A stretch of DNA of 64,000 nt from Chloracidobacterium sp. (GTDB taxonomy: Bacteria; Acidobacteriota; Blastocatellia; Pyrinomonadales; Pyrinomonadaceae), in contig JADKKB010000001.1 of the NCBI GenBank assembly GCA_016720705.1, positions 372,001 through 436,000 on the forward strand. Reading direction: 5' to 3'. The notes below the pieces were generated by a model, which searched no databases, was not told the origin of the DNA, and saw nothing but the letters and a program-made list of their open reading frames with translations. Position 1 is the stretch's first letter. Each line of letters starts with the position of its first letter. This document shows positions 39,818-49,338 of this stretch, in pieces. Made by a program: the position numbers and the translations under genes.

Positions 39818-40921
39818 ATGAAAAAAGCACTAATTACAGGAATAACCGGCCAAGACGGCAGCTATCTAACCGAGATTCTGCTCGCGAAGGGCTATGAGGT
39901 TCACGGCATCATCCGTAAATCCAGTTCGTTCAACACGGCACGCATAGACCACCTGTATCGGGATCCTGAGATCCTCGACAAAACGCTATTCTTGCATTAT
40001 GGCGATCTGATCGATCCGAGTAGCCTTAATCGGCTACTTGAAAAGATCGAACCCGACGAGATCTATAATCTCGCGGCTCAGAGTCACGTAAAGGTTTCAT
40101 TCGACGTGCCGGACTACACCGCGCAGGTCGATGCTCTTGGAACGCTGAGATTTCTTGACGCGATCCGGGAGACCGGTCTTCGCCGCGTGAAATTCTACCA
40201 AGCATCGACTTCGGAACTATTCGGAAAGGTACAGGAAGTTCCGCAAAAGGAGACAACGCCATTTTATCCACGGTCACCGTATGGCGTCGCAAAGCTCTTT
40301 GCGTACTGGACGATCGTCAATTATCGCGAGGCATACGGTATCTTTGCCAGCAACGGAATTCTTTTTAACCACGAATCGCCACGTCGCGGTAACACCTTTG
40401 TTACCAAAAAGATAACGCGTGAGATCTCACGTATTATCTCAGGTAATAGCGATCGCCTCATACTTGGAAATCTAGAAGCGAAACGCGATTGGGGATTTGC
40501 TCCGGAATATTGCGAGGGAATGTGGCAGATCCTGCAACAAGACGATCCCGATGATTTTGTTCTAGCAACCGGTGAGACTCATTCGGTGCGTGAATTTGTC
40601 GAAATGGCATTTTCGTGCGCCGGTATCGAGATCGGATGGAGCGGAACCGGTGCTGATGAAAAGGGTATTGTGCGTCACGTGGATAAGGCAAAAGTAAGTG
40701 AGCAACTTGGTTCGGACAATATCACGATCAAGACAGATGACGTGTTGGTGTGTCTTAGCGATTCGTATCTTCGCCCGACCGAGGTCGACCTTTTGATCGG
40801 TGATGCCTCAAAGGCCCGTGAAGCATTCGGATGGATACCGCAAACGGACTTTCAACATCTGGTTAAGATAATGGTCGACGCAGATTGTGCTGAGATGCGC
40901 GGCCCGGGATCGCATTTTTAG
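39818..40921 (+). CDS. gmd: GDP-mannose 4,6-dehydratase
   Basis: This 367-residue SDR starts ALITGITGQDGSYLTEILLAKG, the textbook Gmd N-terminus. FNTARIDHLY, DLIDPSSLNRLLEKI, EIYNLAAQSHVKVSFDVPDYT, the YGVAK catalytic motif and NHESPRRGNTFVT follow. It makes GDP-4-keto-6-deoxy-D-mannose from GDP-mannose. The insert after GADEKGIVR (about 275-310) is somewhat longer than in E. coli Gmd. It is followed 7 bases later by a glycosyltransferase gene. Confidence 0.94.
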   Translation: MKKALITGITGQDGSYLTEILLAKGYEVHGIIRKSSSFNTARIDHLYRDPEILDKTLFLHYGDLIDPSSLNRLLEKIEPDEIYNLAAQSHVKVSFDVPDYTAQVDALGTLRFLDAIRETGLRRVKFYQASTSELFGKVQEVPQKETTPFYPRSPYGVAKLFAYWTIVNYREAYGIFASNGILFNHESPRRGNTFVTKKITREISRIISGNSDRLILGNLEAKRDWGFAPEYCEGMWQILQQDDPDDFVLATGETHSVREFVEMAFSCAGIEIGWSGTGADEKGIVRHVDKAKVSEQLGSDNITIKTDDVLVCLSDSYLRPTEVDLLIGDASKAREAFGWIPQTDFQHLVKIMVDADCAEMRGPGSHF

Positions 40922-40928
40922 GCCGAAA

Positions 40929-41855
40929 ATGGGTAATGTCAGGGTCGAGATCATCACTCCCGTATTCAATCGCTGCGAAGACACACTGAGGTGCCTCCGC
41001 AGTATTGCCAATTGTGATCTCGAGGGCATAGATGCTCACATGATAATTGTTGACGATGGGTCTACCGACGCTACGGCAGAACGCGTTAAAGAGGCATTTC
41101 CGGACGTGGAGATCGTTAGGGGCGACGGAACGCTTTGGTACACCGGCGGCACCAATCTTGGCCTTGAATCGGCCCTACGGCATAACCCGGACTATATCCT
41201 CGCAATCAACAATGATCAAGTATTTGACGGAAATTGCATTCGACGAATGGTGGAATGTGCGGAGCGGTATCCTCGGTCCGTGGTAGGCTCTCTGCTGTGT
41301 GAGTGGGATGTACCGCACAAGATCTTTCAGGTCTCGCCGCGTTGGGAACTGATGTCGGGTGGGTATCGACATTGGTTCAGGCAAACGGTCTGGACCGTGC
41401 CGCAGAAACCCTGGGAGGTTGAGATCATTGTCGGCAACTGCGTCTTGTACCCTGCTCAGGCAGTTCGCGAAGTAGGTTTGATGAACGCTTTGAGATTTCC
41501 TCAATATGGGGATGCGGAATACACTCCGAGGATGAAGCGACGGGGCTGGAAACTGATAATTGAACCGCGCGCAAGGGTCTTTTGTAAACCAAACGATGAG
41601 GTTAGCGGATTTCGCGGATTGAGTCTTAGATCCAAGATGACGCATCTATTTTTGAAAACGACGGGGCCATATAGCCTAAAGCGTAGATTTAATATGACAA
41701 TGGCCGGAGCTCCCAATACGCTTTACGGGCTAATGGCCCTCCCGATCTTTTTCATACGACTATTTATCGGCCGTAATGCGGAAGGCTCGTGGGCTCTGAC
41801 TCAGCAAGAACCGCCGCTCGCCGAGACATTTGCCTCCGCAGTTCTCGATGACTAA
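40929..41855 (+). CDS. Family 2 glycosyltransferase
   Basis: The ATG at 40929 (MGNVRVEIITPVFNRCEDTLRCL) is chosen. The 308-residue GT-A protein has HMIIVDDGSTDATAERV and a likely metal-binding YILAINNDQVF in place of DxD. A rhamnosyltransferase-like middle region (NCVLYPAQAVREVGLMN, GDAEYTPRMKRRGWK) follows. It presumably adds one sugar of the repeat unit at the cytoplasmic face; donor and acceptor are unknown. Its stop overlaps the start of the next gene. Confidence 0.85.
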   Translation: MGNVRVEIITPVFNRCEDTLRCLRSIANCDLEGIDAHMIIVDDGSTDATAERVKEAFPDVEIVRGDGTLWYTGGTNLGLESALRHNPDYILAINNDQVFDGNCIRRMVECAERYPRSVVGSLLCEWDVPHKIFQVSPRWELMSGGYRHWFRQTVWTVPQKPWEVEIIVGNCVLYPAQAVREVGLMNALRFPQYGDAEYTPRMKRRGWKLIIEPRARVFCKPNDEVSGFRGLSLRSKMTHLFLKTTGPYSLKRRFNMTMAGAPNTLYGLMALPIFFIRLFIGRNAEGSWALTQQEPPLAETFASAVLDD

Positions 41856-43068
41856 ACCGAAAACTCAGTTGATCTTTCTCTGGAACTACGTCGAATGGGG
41901 CGGAGCTCAGATATTCCTGCTCGCAATTATGAAGGAGGCGAAGAAGAATTACGATATTCTCGTCGTCCTGCCTCGAAACTCAATGCCGACGATCCTCATT
42001 TTTCTCGATGATCTTGGTATCAAATACACGTTTTTAGACATTGCAATACAGGTTGCCGAAGCTCCGGGGATCGGCGACAAGATCCGCCGGCAATGGCGAC
42101 GCATCCACGCCGAGGCGGTTAGCTTCAAGTATCTGATGAGATTTGATCTAAAAAGTGCGATCCTCCACATCGAAACCGCTCCCTGGCAATCGTGGATGCT
42201 GCTGACCGCACTTGCATTGAGGCGGGCAAACGTCTTTGTGACGATGCATAATTTTATGCCGCGGTCTTCAAAAATGAGGGAAATGCTATGGCGCGTGCGC
42301 CTCCAGTTTGTCTCCAGACTGCCTAAATTCCACATTGTCGCGTCAAATCAGGATACAAAGGATAAGTTGAAGGGCTGGGTTGAGGAAGATTTCTGGGAAA
42401 AAATGGTTGTAGCCCATACTGCGGTCAACCCGCCTGAGATCGAAGCAGCACTGAGATCTGAATTCGACAAGAGTGAGACGCGGGAACGCTTCGGGATACG
42501 CCCGGATAAATTTGTCGTGCTTTGCGTCGGCCAGTTTATTGATCGAAAGGGCCGTTGGGTATTTCTTGAGGCCGCCAAACGTGTTGTGGAAATGGCTCCG
42601 AATGTCGCGTTTGTCTGGTTGACACCAAAGCTCCCGGATCAAGCAGAAACCGCACGGATCAACGACTTTGGTCTCGGTGAGGCTTTTCGGGTGATCCTTT
42701 CTGAGAGTGTCGGTACGGCGCGCGAAGACGTTTTGCGATTCTTCCGTATTGCGGATGTTTTTGCACTGCCGAGCTTTGTTGAGGGCCTGCCTATTGCGTT
42801 GTTAGAGGCAATGGCGTTGAATATTCCGAGTATCTCGACCCGCGTCTACGCGATACCTGAGGCGGTAAAGGATATGGATACCGGCATCCTGATCGAGGCG
42901 GGCGACAGCGAAGCACTGGCAGGTGCGATACTAAAGCTTAAGAATGACCCCGAACTAGCAGATCGGCTGGCGGACAACGGCCGTCGCATCGTCCTCGAAC
43001 AATTTGATGAGCGTGCAGTCGCCCGCAAGGTCATCGACAACTACGAAACATCGTTGAAAGGGAAATGA
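41848..43068 (+). CDS. Family 4 glycosyltransferase
   Basis: The ATG at 41848 overlaps the previous stop by 8 bases, so the genes are coupled. The 406-residue GT-B protein has a donor-binding C-terminal domain: FVVLCVGQFIDRKGRWVFLEAAKRV, SVGTAREDVLRFFRIADVFALPSFVEGLPIALLEAMA (E-x7-E motif) and STRVYAIPEAV. The acceptor domain begins LIFLWNYVEWGGAQIF. It is a retaining transferase by family; its sugar is unknown. Confidence 0.88.
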   Translation: MTKPKTQLIFLWNYVEWGGAQIFLLAIMKEAKKNYDILVVLPRNSMPTILIFLDDLGIKYTFLDIAIQVAEAPGIGDKIRRQWRRIHAEAVSFKYLMRFDLKSAILHIETAPWQSWMLLTALALRRANVFVTMHNFMPRSSKMREMLWRVRLQFVSRLPKFHIVASNQDTKDKLKGWVEEDFWEKMVVAHTAVNPPEIEAALRSEFDKSETRERFGIRPDKFVVLCVGQFIDRKGRWVFLEAAKRVVEMAPNVAFVWLTPKLPDQAETARINDFGLGEAFRVILSESVGTAREDVLRFFRIADVFALPSFVEGLPIALLEAMALNIPSISTRVYAIPEAVKDMDTGILIEAGDSEALAGAILKLKNDPELADRLADNGRRIVLEQFDERAVARKVIDNYETSLKGK

Positions 43069-44573
43069 GCAGCGAAATCAAGCGCCAAAATGTCGGCAGT
43101 GTTGTGCGAAACGTGATCTACGGTTCGATGACGTGGCTATTGCCGCTTGGACTGAGCTTCGCGGCGACGCCGATAATAGTTAAGTCGCTTGGAAACAATG
43201 ATTACGGCATTTACGCCCTCGTCCTTGGTTTTATTGGTTACTCATTCACTTTCAGCCTCGGGCGGCCGATAACCAAATATATTGCGGAGTACCGTGTCTC
43301 TGGCGAAAGCGAAAAGATCCGCGAAGTGATATCGGCGAGTTTGTTCTTAAACTTCGTTTTCGGGATTTTCGCGGTAGCCGTAATTTGCGGCCTCGCGAAT
43401 TGGCTGGTGCATTCGGTATTTCGGATCGAAGAGGCAGCTCAAGAGCGTACGATCCACGCTTTTTATATAGCTTCGGCGATCATCTTTATGTCGATGCTCA
43501 ATCAGGTGTTGGGCTCTGTCATACAAGGCGTTCAGCGATTTGATGTCTATTCCAAGGTAACCACTGCGAGCAGCTTTTCGCTTATTGCCGGCAATTTGTT
43601 GCTGGCTTACTTCGGCTTTGGGTTGACGGCCCTTTTGTATTGGAATCTAGGTACTTTGACATTGTTTTGCCTTGTACTCGCGGTCGCGGCCAAACGCCTC
43701 TTGCCCGAATTTGGCTTGAGCATTCGATTTTCGCGTTCGACCTTGAAAATGGTTTTGGGCTACAGCACGTGGAATATTGTCTATCAATTATTTGCAAATG
43801 TACTACTTTTATTCGAACGAGGTTGGATAACGCAGCGTCTTGGCGCCGACGAATTAACACATTATGTAGTGCCGATGGCTCTCGCAATGCAGCTACAGGC
43901 CTTTATTTCGAGCCTGGTACTGGTGATATTTCCGCTCGCGAGCGAGCTAAAGGATGAAAACGACAAACTTTTGGCACTCTACCTAAAGGCGACTAAGGCC
44001 ATCAGCTTTATCGTGGTCTTTGCCGTTGCGAGTGCGGTCGTGCAAAGCAGAGTATTTCTCGAACTATGGATGGGTACCGAGTTCGCAGCAAGGTCATCGA
44101 CAATCATGATCACGCAAATGGCGTGTTTTGGCCTGATCTCTATAATGTCGATAGCGTGGCAGATGACCGAGGGGCTCGGACACCCGCGCTTCAATGCTTT
44201 TTCGATCGCGCTCAGCACGACTATTGGTGTCACTCTGATGATCGTTTTCATCGGAGAATACGGGGCAGTTGGTGTTGCGGTCGCACGATTCACCGGATTT
44301 GTTGTCGTGTCACTCTCGGTTTTTTATGTTGAGAAGTGGTTTTTCGGTCGTATTCAAACTAGGTTTTGGCTTCGTTTGACCGGAAGTTTGGGATTTGCCG
44401 CAATTGTCGCCGTGGCAATAGAATACGGAATAAGCACGGCTCTTCCGGAAAAATGGCCCGCATTGGTCTTGTCAGTCGCGGCAGGCGGCATTGCGTATTG
44501 TATCGTGCTTTGGTTTTTGGAATTTATATCGGCGGATGAGAAACTGCTAGTTAAACGTTTGGTCGGGCGGTAG
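43065..44573 (+). CDS. Wzx-type flippase (polysaccharide biosynthesis membrane protein)
   Basis: This 502-residue protein has about 12-14 hydrophobic segments. It starts VVRNVIYGSMTWLLPLGLSFAATPIIVKSLGNNDYGIYALVLGFIGYSFT, the MATE/MOP-fold opening of Wzx proteins. It moves undecaprenyl-linked repeat units across the inner membrane. The ATGA overlap with the preceding glycosyltransferase implies coupled translation. With the polymerase at 45981 and Wzc it completes a Wzx/Wzy-dependent pathway. Confidence 0.9.
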   Translation: MSSEIKRQNVGSVVRNVIYGSMTWLLPLGLSFAATPIIVKSLGNNDYGIYALVLGFIGYSFTFSLGRPITKYIAEYRVSGESEKIREVISASLFLNFVFGIFAVAVICGLANWLVHSVFRIEEAAQERTIHAFYIASAIIFMSMLNQVLGSVIQGVQRFDVYSKVTTASSFSLIAGNLLLAYFGFGLTALLYWNLGTLTLFCLVLAVAAKRLLPEFGLSIRFSRSTLKMVLGYSTWNIVYQLFANVLLLFERGWITQRLGADELTHYVVPMALAMQLQAFISSLVLVIFPLASELKDENDKLLALYLKATKAISFIVVFAVASAVVQSRVFLELWMGTEFAARSSTIMITQMACFGLISIMSIAWQMTEGLGHPRFNAFSIALSTTIGVTLMIVFIGEYGAVGVAVARFTGFVVVSLSVFYVEKWFFGRIQTRFWLRLTGSLGFAAIVAVAIEYGISTALPEKWPALVLSVAAGGIAYCIVLWFLEFISADEKLLVKRLVGR

Positions 44574-44589
44574 ACGAGTCGGATAAGAG

Positions 44590-45261
44590 ATGAAACTGGT
44601 TCAGCGAGTCGAATTTATTAAGCACGCGTGTGCCGGCAAAAATGTGTTGCATTTAGGCTGCACCAATTGGCCGTATACTCAGGACGCGATCGACAACAAT
44701 ATGCTGCTCCACTATGATCTGGCGGCTACCGCGACCTCTCTTTACGGTTTTGACTACGACCAGGAAGGTCTGGACCTGTTAGGGGCGGCCGGAACTGAAA
44801 ACCTGTTTAGGGCGGACCTTGAGAACCTCAATGACGTTGCTCTCGACAAAACTTTTGACGTGATCGTTGCCGGTGAGATGGTCGAGCATCTTAATAATCC
44901 GGGGCTCTTTCTGCAAGGGATCCGCCGGTTTATGAATGCCGATACTAAACTGTTGATCACTACGATCAACGCTTATTCGGCTTTACGGTTCGCCATTTAT
45001 GGTCTACGAGGCAAAGGAGGTTTGAATGAACCCGTGCACCCCGACCACGTAGCATATTATTCTTATAAAACGTTGACGCTGCTAATCGAACGGGCTAGCC
45101 TCAAGGTTTCAGAATTTTGTTTTTACGATATCGGTAGCGATCATCGAAAATTTCAGCCTTGGTATTACAATCTGATCAACGACATCAGTGTCAGCATCTC
45201 GCCGCAACTTAGTGACGGTGTCATAGCGGTTTGCGGGCTCGGAAATACCGAGCAGACTTAA
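44590..45261 (+). CDS. SAM-dependent methyltransferase-like protein (EPS locus, 1)
   Basis: This 223-residue class I methyltransferase has motif I KNVLHLGCTNWPYTQ, an acidic motif II around YGFDYDQEGLD and the FDVIVAGEMVEHLNNPGLFLQGI region typical of Methyltransf_11/23 proteins. It probably methylates a sugar or the glycan chain end. Its neighbour at 45268 is related. The substrate is unknown. Confidence 0.8.
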   Translation: MKLVQRVEFIKHACAGKNVLHLGCTNWPYTQDAIDNNMLLHYDLAATATSLYGFDYDQEGLDLLGAAGTENLFRADLENLNDVALDKTFDVIVAGEMVEHLNNPGLFLQGIRRFMNADTKLLITTINAYSALRFAIYGLRGKGGLNEPVHPDHVAYYSYKTLTLLIERASLKVSEFCFYDIGSDHRKFQPWYYNLINDISVSISPQLSDGVIAVCGLGNTEQT

Positions 45262-45267
45262 TAGATT

Positions 45268-45981
45268 ATGACCCCGGAGGAAATTAAGGACCAAACTAAT
45301 TGCTCGACCTCACCGGCTTCGATGGCGGCTCCCGGCACGCACGAGGCGGTCTACGAAATGGTCGGACGATATTTGCCAACAGGTTCACTTGTTGCGGACC
45401 TGGCAGCAGGTGAGGGCGCATTTTCGATCAAATTGCGCGAGCTCGGGCAAAATGTCATCGCGGTTGACGCGTCAAGTGACCATTGGAAGGTTTCGGATAT
45501 CGAGCATCGCGTGATCGATCTCGACACCGAGTTTGCGGCAAACCTCGCAGGCAACGAAGGCAGATTTGATGCCGTTGTCGCGATCGAGATCATCGAACAC
45601 CTTGAAAATCCGTTCAGCTTTGTCCGCGAATGTGCCAAACTATTGCGGCCCGGCGGGATGCTGTTTGTCACTACGCCAAATGTTGAAGCCGTACATTCGC
45701 GTTTGATATTTTTATATACCGGGCGATTGAACGCCTTTGGTGCTTACGAAACGGTTCGCCCGGCTCATATTACGCCGATCTTTAAGTGGAAGCTTGATAT
45801 GATATTGGGCGAGGCAAAGTTTGAGACCGTCGAAGAGGTATTTACGCCACAAGCATTTGCAGCCGGTACTAACCTAAAGGTCAAGCTGACCGTCAGGTTT
45901 GCCAAGTTGCTAGAACGATTCGTAAAAGGTTCGAAAGGCGACGCCGGACGCATAATCGCCGCACGATTGAACGATAGATAA
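45268..45981 (+). CDS. SAM-dependent methyltransferase-like protein (EPS locus, 2)
   Basis: This 237-residue protein has motif I GSLVADLAAGEGAFSIKLRELGQNVIAVDAS and the downstream FDAVVAIEIIEHLENPFSFVRECAKLLRPGGMLFVTTPN, a clear UbiE/Methyltransf_11 pattern. GGAGG lies upstream of or inside the first codons; the ATG at 45268 is 6 bases after the previous stop. Three methyltransferases in one locus suggest O-methylated sugars in the polymer. The stop overlaps the next ATG by one base. Confidence 0.83.
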   Translation: MTPEEIKDQTNCSTSPASMAAPGTHEAVYEMVGRYLPTGSLVADLAAGEGAFSIKLRELGQNVIAVDASSDHWKVSDIEHRVIDLDTEFAANLAGNEGRFDAVVAIEIIEHLENPFSFVRECAKLLRPGGMLFVTTPNVEAVHSRLIFLYTGRLNAFGAYETVRPAHITPIFKWKLDMILGEAKFETVEEVFTPQAFAAGTNLKVKLTVRFAKLLERFVKGSKGDAGRIIAARLNDR

Positions 45982-47510
45982 TGTCATCACAAAGAATAGA
46001 CAATCTGGGGCTCCAACCCTCAGGACGAGGCAACAAACTGATCCCGATCTTATTGATCTGGGGCGTGGCGTTGTTGCTGCTTGTGACATTTGTCTGGTAT
46101 GAAAACGGCCTCAGTGATTCGATCAAAGGGTTTTATTTGGTCCCGTGGATCTTATTCGCGGGCATCGCAGTGCTGGCACCAACCGCGTGGCTGACCTACA
46201 AGGGCAAGTTCGATCCGTTTCATCCACTGATCTTTGCTGCGTGGTCATATGTGTTTCCGGCGTTTGTACTGGGCGGAGTTATTATTGCGTTCGATTGGGT
46301 CAACCCGTTCTTTATGTCTTTCATCGATGACCCGAAAAGCCAGCTTCCTCTCAGTTTGGTCTACGTCGGCGTTGGCTTCATCGGATTGACGGTTGGTTTT
46401 GCTCTACCGATCGGACGCTATATCGCTGAGAAATGTGAACCGCGGTTACCTAATTGGGACTGGGAGGCAAATCAAGTATGGGTTCCGGGAATTATACTTC
46501 TTTTTGCCGGGATCGGCGTAAACTTGGTCGGCTTTGTTCAGGGAATTATGGGATTCCAACGACTGACCGAAGTCGGAATATTTGATGCCTCGCTCTACTT
46601 CCTGTTGACGCTGCTTTCCGAAGGCACAATGCTTTTGTGGCTGGCAGTTTTCAGCACTAAAGAAAAGAAGGGGATCTACTACCTCGTTTTTGCGTTGTTG
46701 CTGTTGATGCTCCCGCTCCGAATGGCACTGCTCGGAAGTCGGAGCAGTCTGCTGATCAGTATCTTTCCGATCGCGATGGCATTTCAATATTCCGGCCGCA
46801 AATTGAAATGGCAATACACGGCAGTGCTTGGTGTCGTTCTACTATTTGCGGTCGCGATCGGTGTAACTTACGGGACATCATTTCGAAACATCAAGGGCTC
46901 AGAGTCGAGAATGGACGCTGGCGATTATATAGGTCAGATCGGAGCTACTATCGATTATTTATCGAACGAAGACCCCGAGATCCTGCTCAGGAACAGTGCT
47001 CAGGCGTTGGCCGATCGTGTTGAAAACCTCAGTTCTTTGGCAGTGGTCGTTGCAAACTACGAACGCCTTGCTCCATATGAAGAGAGCTACGGCCTTGAAA
47101 ATAACATCATTAATGACACACTGACTTCATTTATCCCTAGAGTTGTCTGGAACGATAAACCGCCGACCTCGGACGCTCGGGCATATAGTGATCTATATTT
47201 CAATTACGGTGAAAACTCGTTTGCTATCTCGCCGTTCGGTGATCTGGTAAGAAACTTTGGACCAGTCGGTGTGCCCTTGGGGATGCTTCTATTGGGGATC
47301 TATTTGCGTGTGATCCACGCCGGCTTGATCGATACGCCACATCCGGCATTATGGAAGAAAGTCGCATATTTTCCGCTTTTGACACTTGTATCCTATGAGG
47401 CATTCTACGCCACGATCTTTCCGTCGATCGTTCGAACGGTGTTTATACTTGCGGTGAGTTTGTTTTTGGTAAATTTGATCGCGAAACAGATCAGGAAGAG
47501 TAGGGCATAA
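45981..47510 (+). CDS. Wzy-type oligosaccharide repeat-unit polymerase
   Basis: This 509-residue protein has about 11-12 hydrophobic segments and a large outside loop (about 330-420, FRNIKGSESRMDAGDYIGQIG to NYGENSFAISPFGDLV). The arrangement, and the PRVVWNDKPPTSDARAYSDLYF stretch, are typical of the O-antigen polymerase/oligosaccharide repeat unit polymerase group. It joins repeat units in the periplasm. It overlaps its neighbours by one base on both sides (TAATG). The sequence is poorly conserved, as expected for Wzy proteins. Confidence 0.82.
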   Translation: MSSQRIDNLGLQPSGRGNKLIPILLIWGVALLLLVTFVWYENGLSDSIKGFYLVPWILFAGIAVLAPTAWLTYKGKFDPFHPLIFAAWSYVFPAFVLGGVIIAFDWVNPFFMSFIDDPKSQLPLSLVYVGVGFIGLTVGFALPIGRYIAEKCEPRLPNWDWEANQVWVPGIILLFAGIGVNLVGFVQGIMGFQRLTEVGIFDASLYFLLTLLSEGTMLLWLAVFSTKEKKGIYYLVFALLLLMLPLRMALLGSRSSLLISIFPIAMAFQYSGRKLKWQYTAVLGVVLLFAVAIGVTYGTSFRNIKGSESRMDAGDYIGQIGATIDYLSNEDPEILLRNSAQALADRVENLSSLAVVVANYERLAPYEESYGLENNIINDTLTSFIPRVVWNDKPPTSDARAYSDLYFNYGENSFAISPFGDLVRNFGPVGVPLGMLLLGIYLRVIHAGLIDTPHPALWKKVAYFPLLTLVSYEAFYATIFPSIVRTVFILAVSLFLVNLIAKQIRKSRA

Positions 47511-48271
47511 TGGACGATAACGAAAGTGTTTGGGAATATTTTGGCGAGAATGACCCTTATTTTGGGGTTAATACCATCGCTGAAATGCGGTCGGACAAAC
47601 TGGACGACGTTGCCCGCAACGTATTCTTCAAAAGCGGCGAAGATTACATTGACCGTATCTGGAACGAGATCGAGGACAATTTCGAACGTGGATTCAAGCC
47701 TGATCGTGCTCTCGATTTTGGATGTGGCGTTGCCCGGATCACGTTACCGATCGCCAAGCGAAGTGGGGCGGTCGTAGGCGTCGACATTTCGACCGGGATG
47801 TTGGAACTTGCGCGCAAGAACGCTGCTGAATTCAATATTGAAAACACGACATTCATAAAGGGCGACGACGAACTCTCGAACGTTCCGGGCAAATTCGATC
47901 TCGTCCATTCATTTGTAGTTTTCCAACATATCGAACCGAAAAAGGGTGAGCGAATATTCACCCGAATAGTTGAAATGCTTGATGAGGGCGGGATCGGCGT
48001 ACTCCACGTCGAATATGCCAACACGGTCTCGACACCGATCCAGAAACTGCGGTTTTGGGCATATCGTGATCTGCCTCTTGTTTACAGATTTCGCAATTTA
48101 TTGCTCGGAAAGCGTAAGGAACCGCTTATTCCAATGTACCTTTACGATCTAAACCGCCTGTTACTGATCCTACAGCAAAATGATTGTCACAAGGTGCAAG
48201 TCCGTTTTAGCAAACACGGAGTCGATGGAGTAGTACTCATTTTTAAGAAAGAAAAGTCCGAATTGTATTAG
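47510..48271 (+). CDS. SAM-dependent methyltransferase (EPS locus, 3)
   Basis: This 253-residue protein has motif I DRALDFGCGVARITLPIAKRSGAVVGVDIS and FDLVHSFVVFQHIEPKKGERIF. It is a class I methyltransferase related to Methyltransf_25/11. The N-terminal EYFGENDPYFGVNTIAEMRSD is common in methyltransferases near O-antigen genes. The substrate is unknown. Its ATG overlaps the polymerase stop. Confidence 0.85.
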   Translation: MDDNESVWEYFGENDPYFGVNTIAEMRSDKLDDVARNVFFKSGEDYIDRIWNEIEDNFERGFKPDRALDFGCGVARITLPIAKRSGAVVGVDISTGMLELARKNAAEFNIENTTFIKGDDELSNVPGKFDLVHSFVVFQHIEPKKGERIFTRIVEMLDEGGIGVLHVEYANTVSTPIQKLRFWAYRDLPLVYRFRNLLLGKRKEPLIPMYLYDLNRLLLILQQNDCHKVQVRFSKHGVDGVVLIFKKEKSELY

Positions 48272-48283
48272 GAACTCACTCTG

Positions 48284-49312
48284 ATGCAGAATATGCCAAA
48301 AGTTGTCTTTACCAATGGATGCTTCGACATCATTCACCCGGGCCACGTTGACCTTTTGCGCCGAGCCCGAGAGCTTGGTGATAAGTTGATCGTCGGAATA
48401 AACAGCGATGCTTCAGTTCGAAGGATAAAGGGTGATGGCCGGCCATTTATGGATCAGGAATCACGCCGGGCGGTGTTGCTCGGGCTCGATTCAGTCGATG
48501 AGGTAGTCGTGTTTGACGAATCGACACCGGCGGAGATCGTAAAGCGTATAATGCCGGATGTGCTGGTAAAAGGCGGTGATTGGGCTCCGGATGAGATCAT
48601 TGGGGCAGATATTGTTAACGCCAATGGCGGGGAAGTTCATTCTCTCCCGTTGGCCGGCGGATATTCGTCAAGCTCGATAGTTGAATCAATTCGGCTTGAA
48701 CGACCGGAGGCTGATATAGTCGATCCGATCGACAATATTGGCCGTTCGCTGCAAGAACATTTGGAGTTGTTCGAAGACATTCTACGCTCCCAAACCGCTG
48801 TCATTCGTGAATGTGCGGAACTGCTTTTCCAGACATTCGCCGCCGGGAAAAAGGTTTTGGTTTGCGGAAACGGCGGAAGCGCCGCCGATGCCCAGCACAT
48901 TGCCGCCGAGTTTGTCGGGAGATATGAGACGGAGCGAATCGCACTGCCGTCGATCGCACTTACGACCGATACTTCGGCCTTGACAGCGATCTCAAACGAT
49001 TACGGATTTGAAAGCGTATTCTCAAGGCAAGTTGAAGCCCTCGCTGTCGAAGGTGATTGTCTGATCGCGATCACGACCAGTGGAAATTCGCCAAATGTTA
49101 TCGCCGCCGTGCTTGCCGCCCGCGGTCGCGGCTGTACGGTGATCGGTCTGACCGGAAAGAACGGGAAAAAGCTCGCAGGGCTCTCGGACGCGTGTGTGCT
49201 GGTCCCATCCACTCGAACGGCGCGAATACAGGAAGCACATATAACAATTAGCCATATCTGGTGTGAGGCCGTAGACCGTGCCTATGCCGAACGTGAGTCG
49301 ACGGGAGAATAA
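48284..49312 (+). CDS. Fusion of heptose-1-P adenylyltransferase (HldE C-domain) and phosphoheptose isomerase (GmhA)
   Basis: In this 342-residue protein the N-terminal half is a RfaE2-type nucleotidyltransferase: VVFTNGCFDIIHPGH (about 8-21) with the H-x-G-H motif, SDASVRRIKGDGRPF, PDVLVKGGDW and GYSSSSIVE. The C-terminal half (about 145-342) is a SIS domain close to GmhA, with VCGNGGSAADAQHIAAEF, TDTSALTAISNDYG and ITTSGNSPNVI. It thus combines the first step (sedoheptulose-7-P isomerisation) and the last activation step of heptose synthesis. The kinase gene follows at 49339. The fusion order is unusual. ATG 48284 or 48293 may be the start. Confidence 0.9.
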   Translation: MQNMPKVVFTNGCFDIIHPGHVDLLRRARELGDKLIVGINSDASVRRIKGDGRPFMDQESRRAVLLGLDSVDEVVVFDESTPAEIVKRIMPDVLVKGGDWAPDEIIGADIVNANGGEVHSLPLAGGYSSSSIVESIRLERPEADIVDPIDNIGRSLQEHLELFEDILRSQTAVIRECAELLFQTFAAGKKVLVCGNGGSAADAQHIAAEFVGRYETERIALPSIALTTDTSALTAISNDYGFESVFSRQVEALAVEGDCLIAITTSGNSPNVIAAVLAARGRGCTVIGLTGKNGKKLAGLSDACVLVPSTRTARIQEAHITISHIWCEAVDRAYAERESTGE

Positions 49313-49338
49313 TTCTGGATCTGAAAGACGTAAAAATA

